A DNA stretch of 13,438 bases from Reyranella sp. (lineage in GTDB: Bacteria > Pseudomonadota > Alphaproteobacteria > Reyranellales > Reyranellaceae): assembly GCA_004296815.1 (NCBI GenBank), contig SCVT01000690.1:1-13438 (forward strand). The letters are read 5' to 3'. This document shows positions 12,954-13,438 of this stretch, one piece after another; positions within the stretch are counted from its first letter, which is position 1; every line of letters begins with the position of its first letter. The notes beneath the pieces were generated by a model. That model ran no database searches. It saw nothing but the letters and a program-made list of their open reading frames with translations, and was not told the DNA's origin. The translations under genes and the position numbers were made by a program.

Positions 12954-13438
12954 CTAGGGTTGGAGCCGGTAGCCGCCGCGGTCGGTCACCAGGATGGCGG
13001 CACTCGCCGGCTCCTTCTCGATCTTCTGGCGCAGGCGATAGATGTGGGTCTCGAGCGTGTGGGTCGTGACGCCGGCGTTGTAGCCCCAGACCTCGTTCAG
13101 CAGGACGTCGCGGGCGACCGGCCGGTCGCCGGCGCGGAACAGGTACTTCAGGATCGAGGCTTCCTTGTCGGTCAGCCGGATCTTCTTCTTGCCGCCCTTC
13201 TCCATCAGCATCTTGGCGGCGGGATGGAATTCGTAGGGACCGATCGTCATCACCGCATCCTCGCTGCGCTCGTGCTGGCGCAGATGGGCGCGCAGGCGCG
13301 CAAGCAGGACGTTGATGCGAAAGGGCTTGGTCACATAGTCGTTGGCGCCCGATTCGAGGCCGAGGATCGTGTCGGCATCGCTGTCGGCGGCGGTCAGCAT
13401 GATCACCGGCGCGCGCACGCCCTGCCGCCGCATCAGCT
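12954..13438 (-). CDS. OmpR-family response regulator, N-terminus cut by window edge
   Basis: A DNA-binding two-component regulator. The visible part has the end of the receiver domain, APVIMLTAADSDADTILG with the switch threonine, then GANDYVTKPFR with the conserved lysine, followed by a winged-helix Trans_reg_C domain: RLTDKEASILKYLFRAG, LLNEVWGYNAGVTTHTLETH, IYRLRQKIE and VTDRGGYRL. The phosphoacceptor aspartate lies beyond the window. The protein resembles a response regulator broadly conserved in Alphaproteobacteria, so it may be a housekeeping regulator rather than one dedicated to this locus. It lies 82 bases upstream of diiron copy 2 on the same strand, with no clear terminator between, so read-through or local control is possible. 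Confidence 0.93.
   Translation of the reverse strand, partial: LMRRQGVRAPVIMLTAADSDADTILGLESGANDYVTKPFRINVLLARLRAHLRQHERSEDAVMTIGPYEFHPAAKMLMEKGGKKKIRLTDKEASILKYLFRAGDRPVARDVLLNEVWGYNAGVTTHTLETHIYRLRQKIEKEPASAAILVTDRGGYRLQP

Overview
The window is GC-rich, densely packed bacterial chromosome and most likely comes from an alphaproteobacterium. The base composition, the alphaproteobacterial-looking OmpR-type regulator at the right edge, and the mix of FkbM, YggT/DUF167 and RidA genes all point that way. A Rhodospirillales- or Reyranella-like source is a guess from memory of similar proteins, not something proved here. No phage, insertion sequence, CRISPR array or long gene-free stretch is visible; every gap is shorter than about 160 bases.

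Left part (1-4407): panC (cut by the left edge) follows an FkbM-family methyltransferase gene, both on the minus strand. Next come tRNA-Gly(GCC) and an isolated rfbA (dTDP-glucose synthesis). A gene for a prolyl-tRNA editing-type deacylase starts only 13 bases away from rfbA on the opposite strand. Directly behind it is a ZnuA/TroA-like zinc-binding periplasmic protein. A perfect 13-base palindrome matching the Zur operator core sits between the upstream stop codon and its ATG, which suggests zinc-repressed and probably leaderless expression.

Middle part (4418-8923): a minus-strand series reads ridA, a small two-helix membrane protein, an FHA-domain membrane protein that shares the same membrane module, yggT, a DUF167/yggU gene and folD, with short gaps or overlaps. 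Then come tRNA-Ala(CGC) with a clear sigma70-type promoter, and a two-gene plus-strand unit: a probable transglutaminase-like protein and a secreted four-cysteine protein of unknown function. A strong hairpin terminator closes this unit.

Right part (8946-13438): this is the most interesting segment. Two paralogous 355-residue ferritin-like diiron proteins (about 70% identical by hand count, no gaps, all six predicted iron ligands present in both) lie on the minus strand. Between them, on the plus strand, are a complete FAD/NAD(P)H/[2Fe-2S] oxygenase-reductase of the PaaE/KshB type and a DUF1275 membrane protein. The natural reading is an oxygenase system: the reductase passes electrons to one or both diiron proteins, and the membrane protein may carry the substrate or product. 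The two diiron genes share a 14-base leader element, and a 19-base inverted repeat lies in the divergent promoter region of the first diiron gene and the reductase. An OmpR-family response regulator (N-terminus cut off by the window end) lies directly upstream of the second diiron gene and is a candidate controller. The substrate cannot be read from the sequence.
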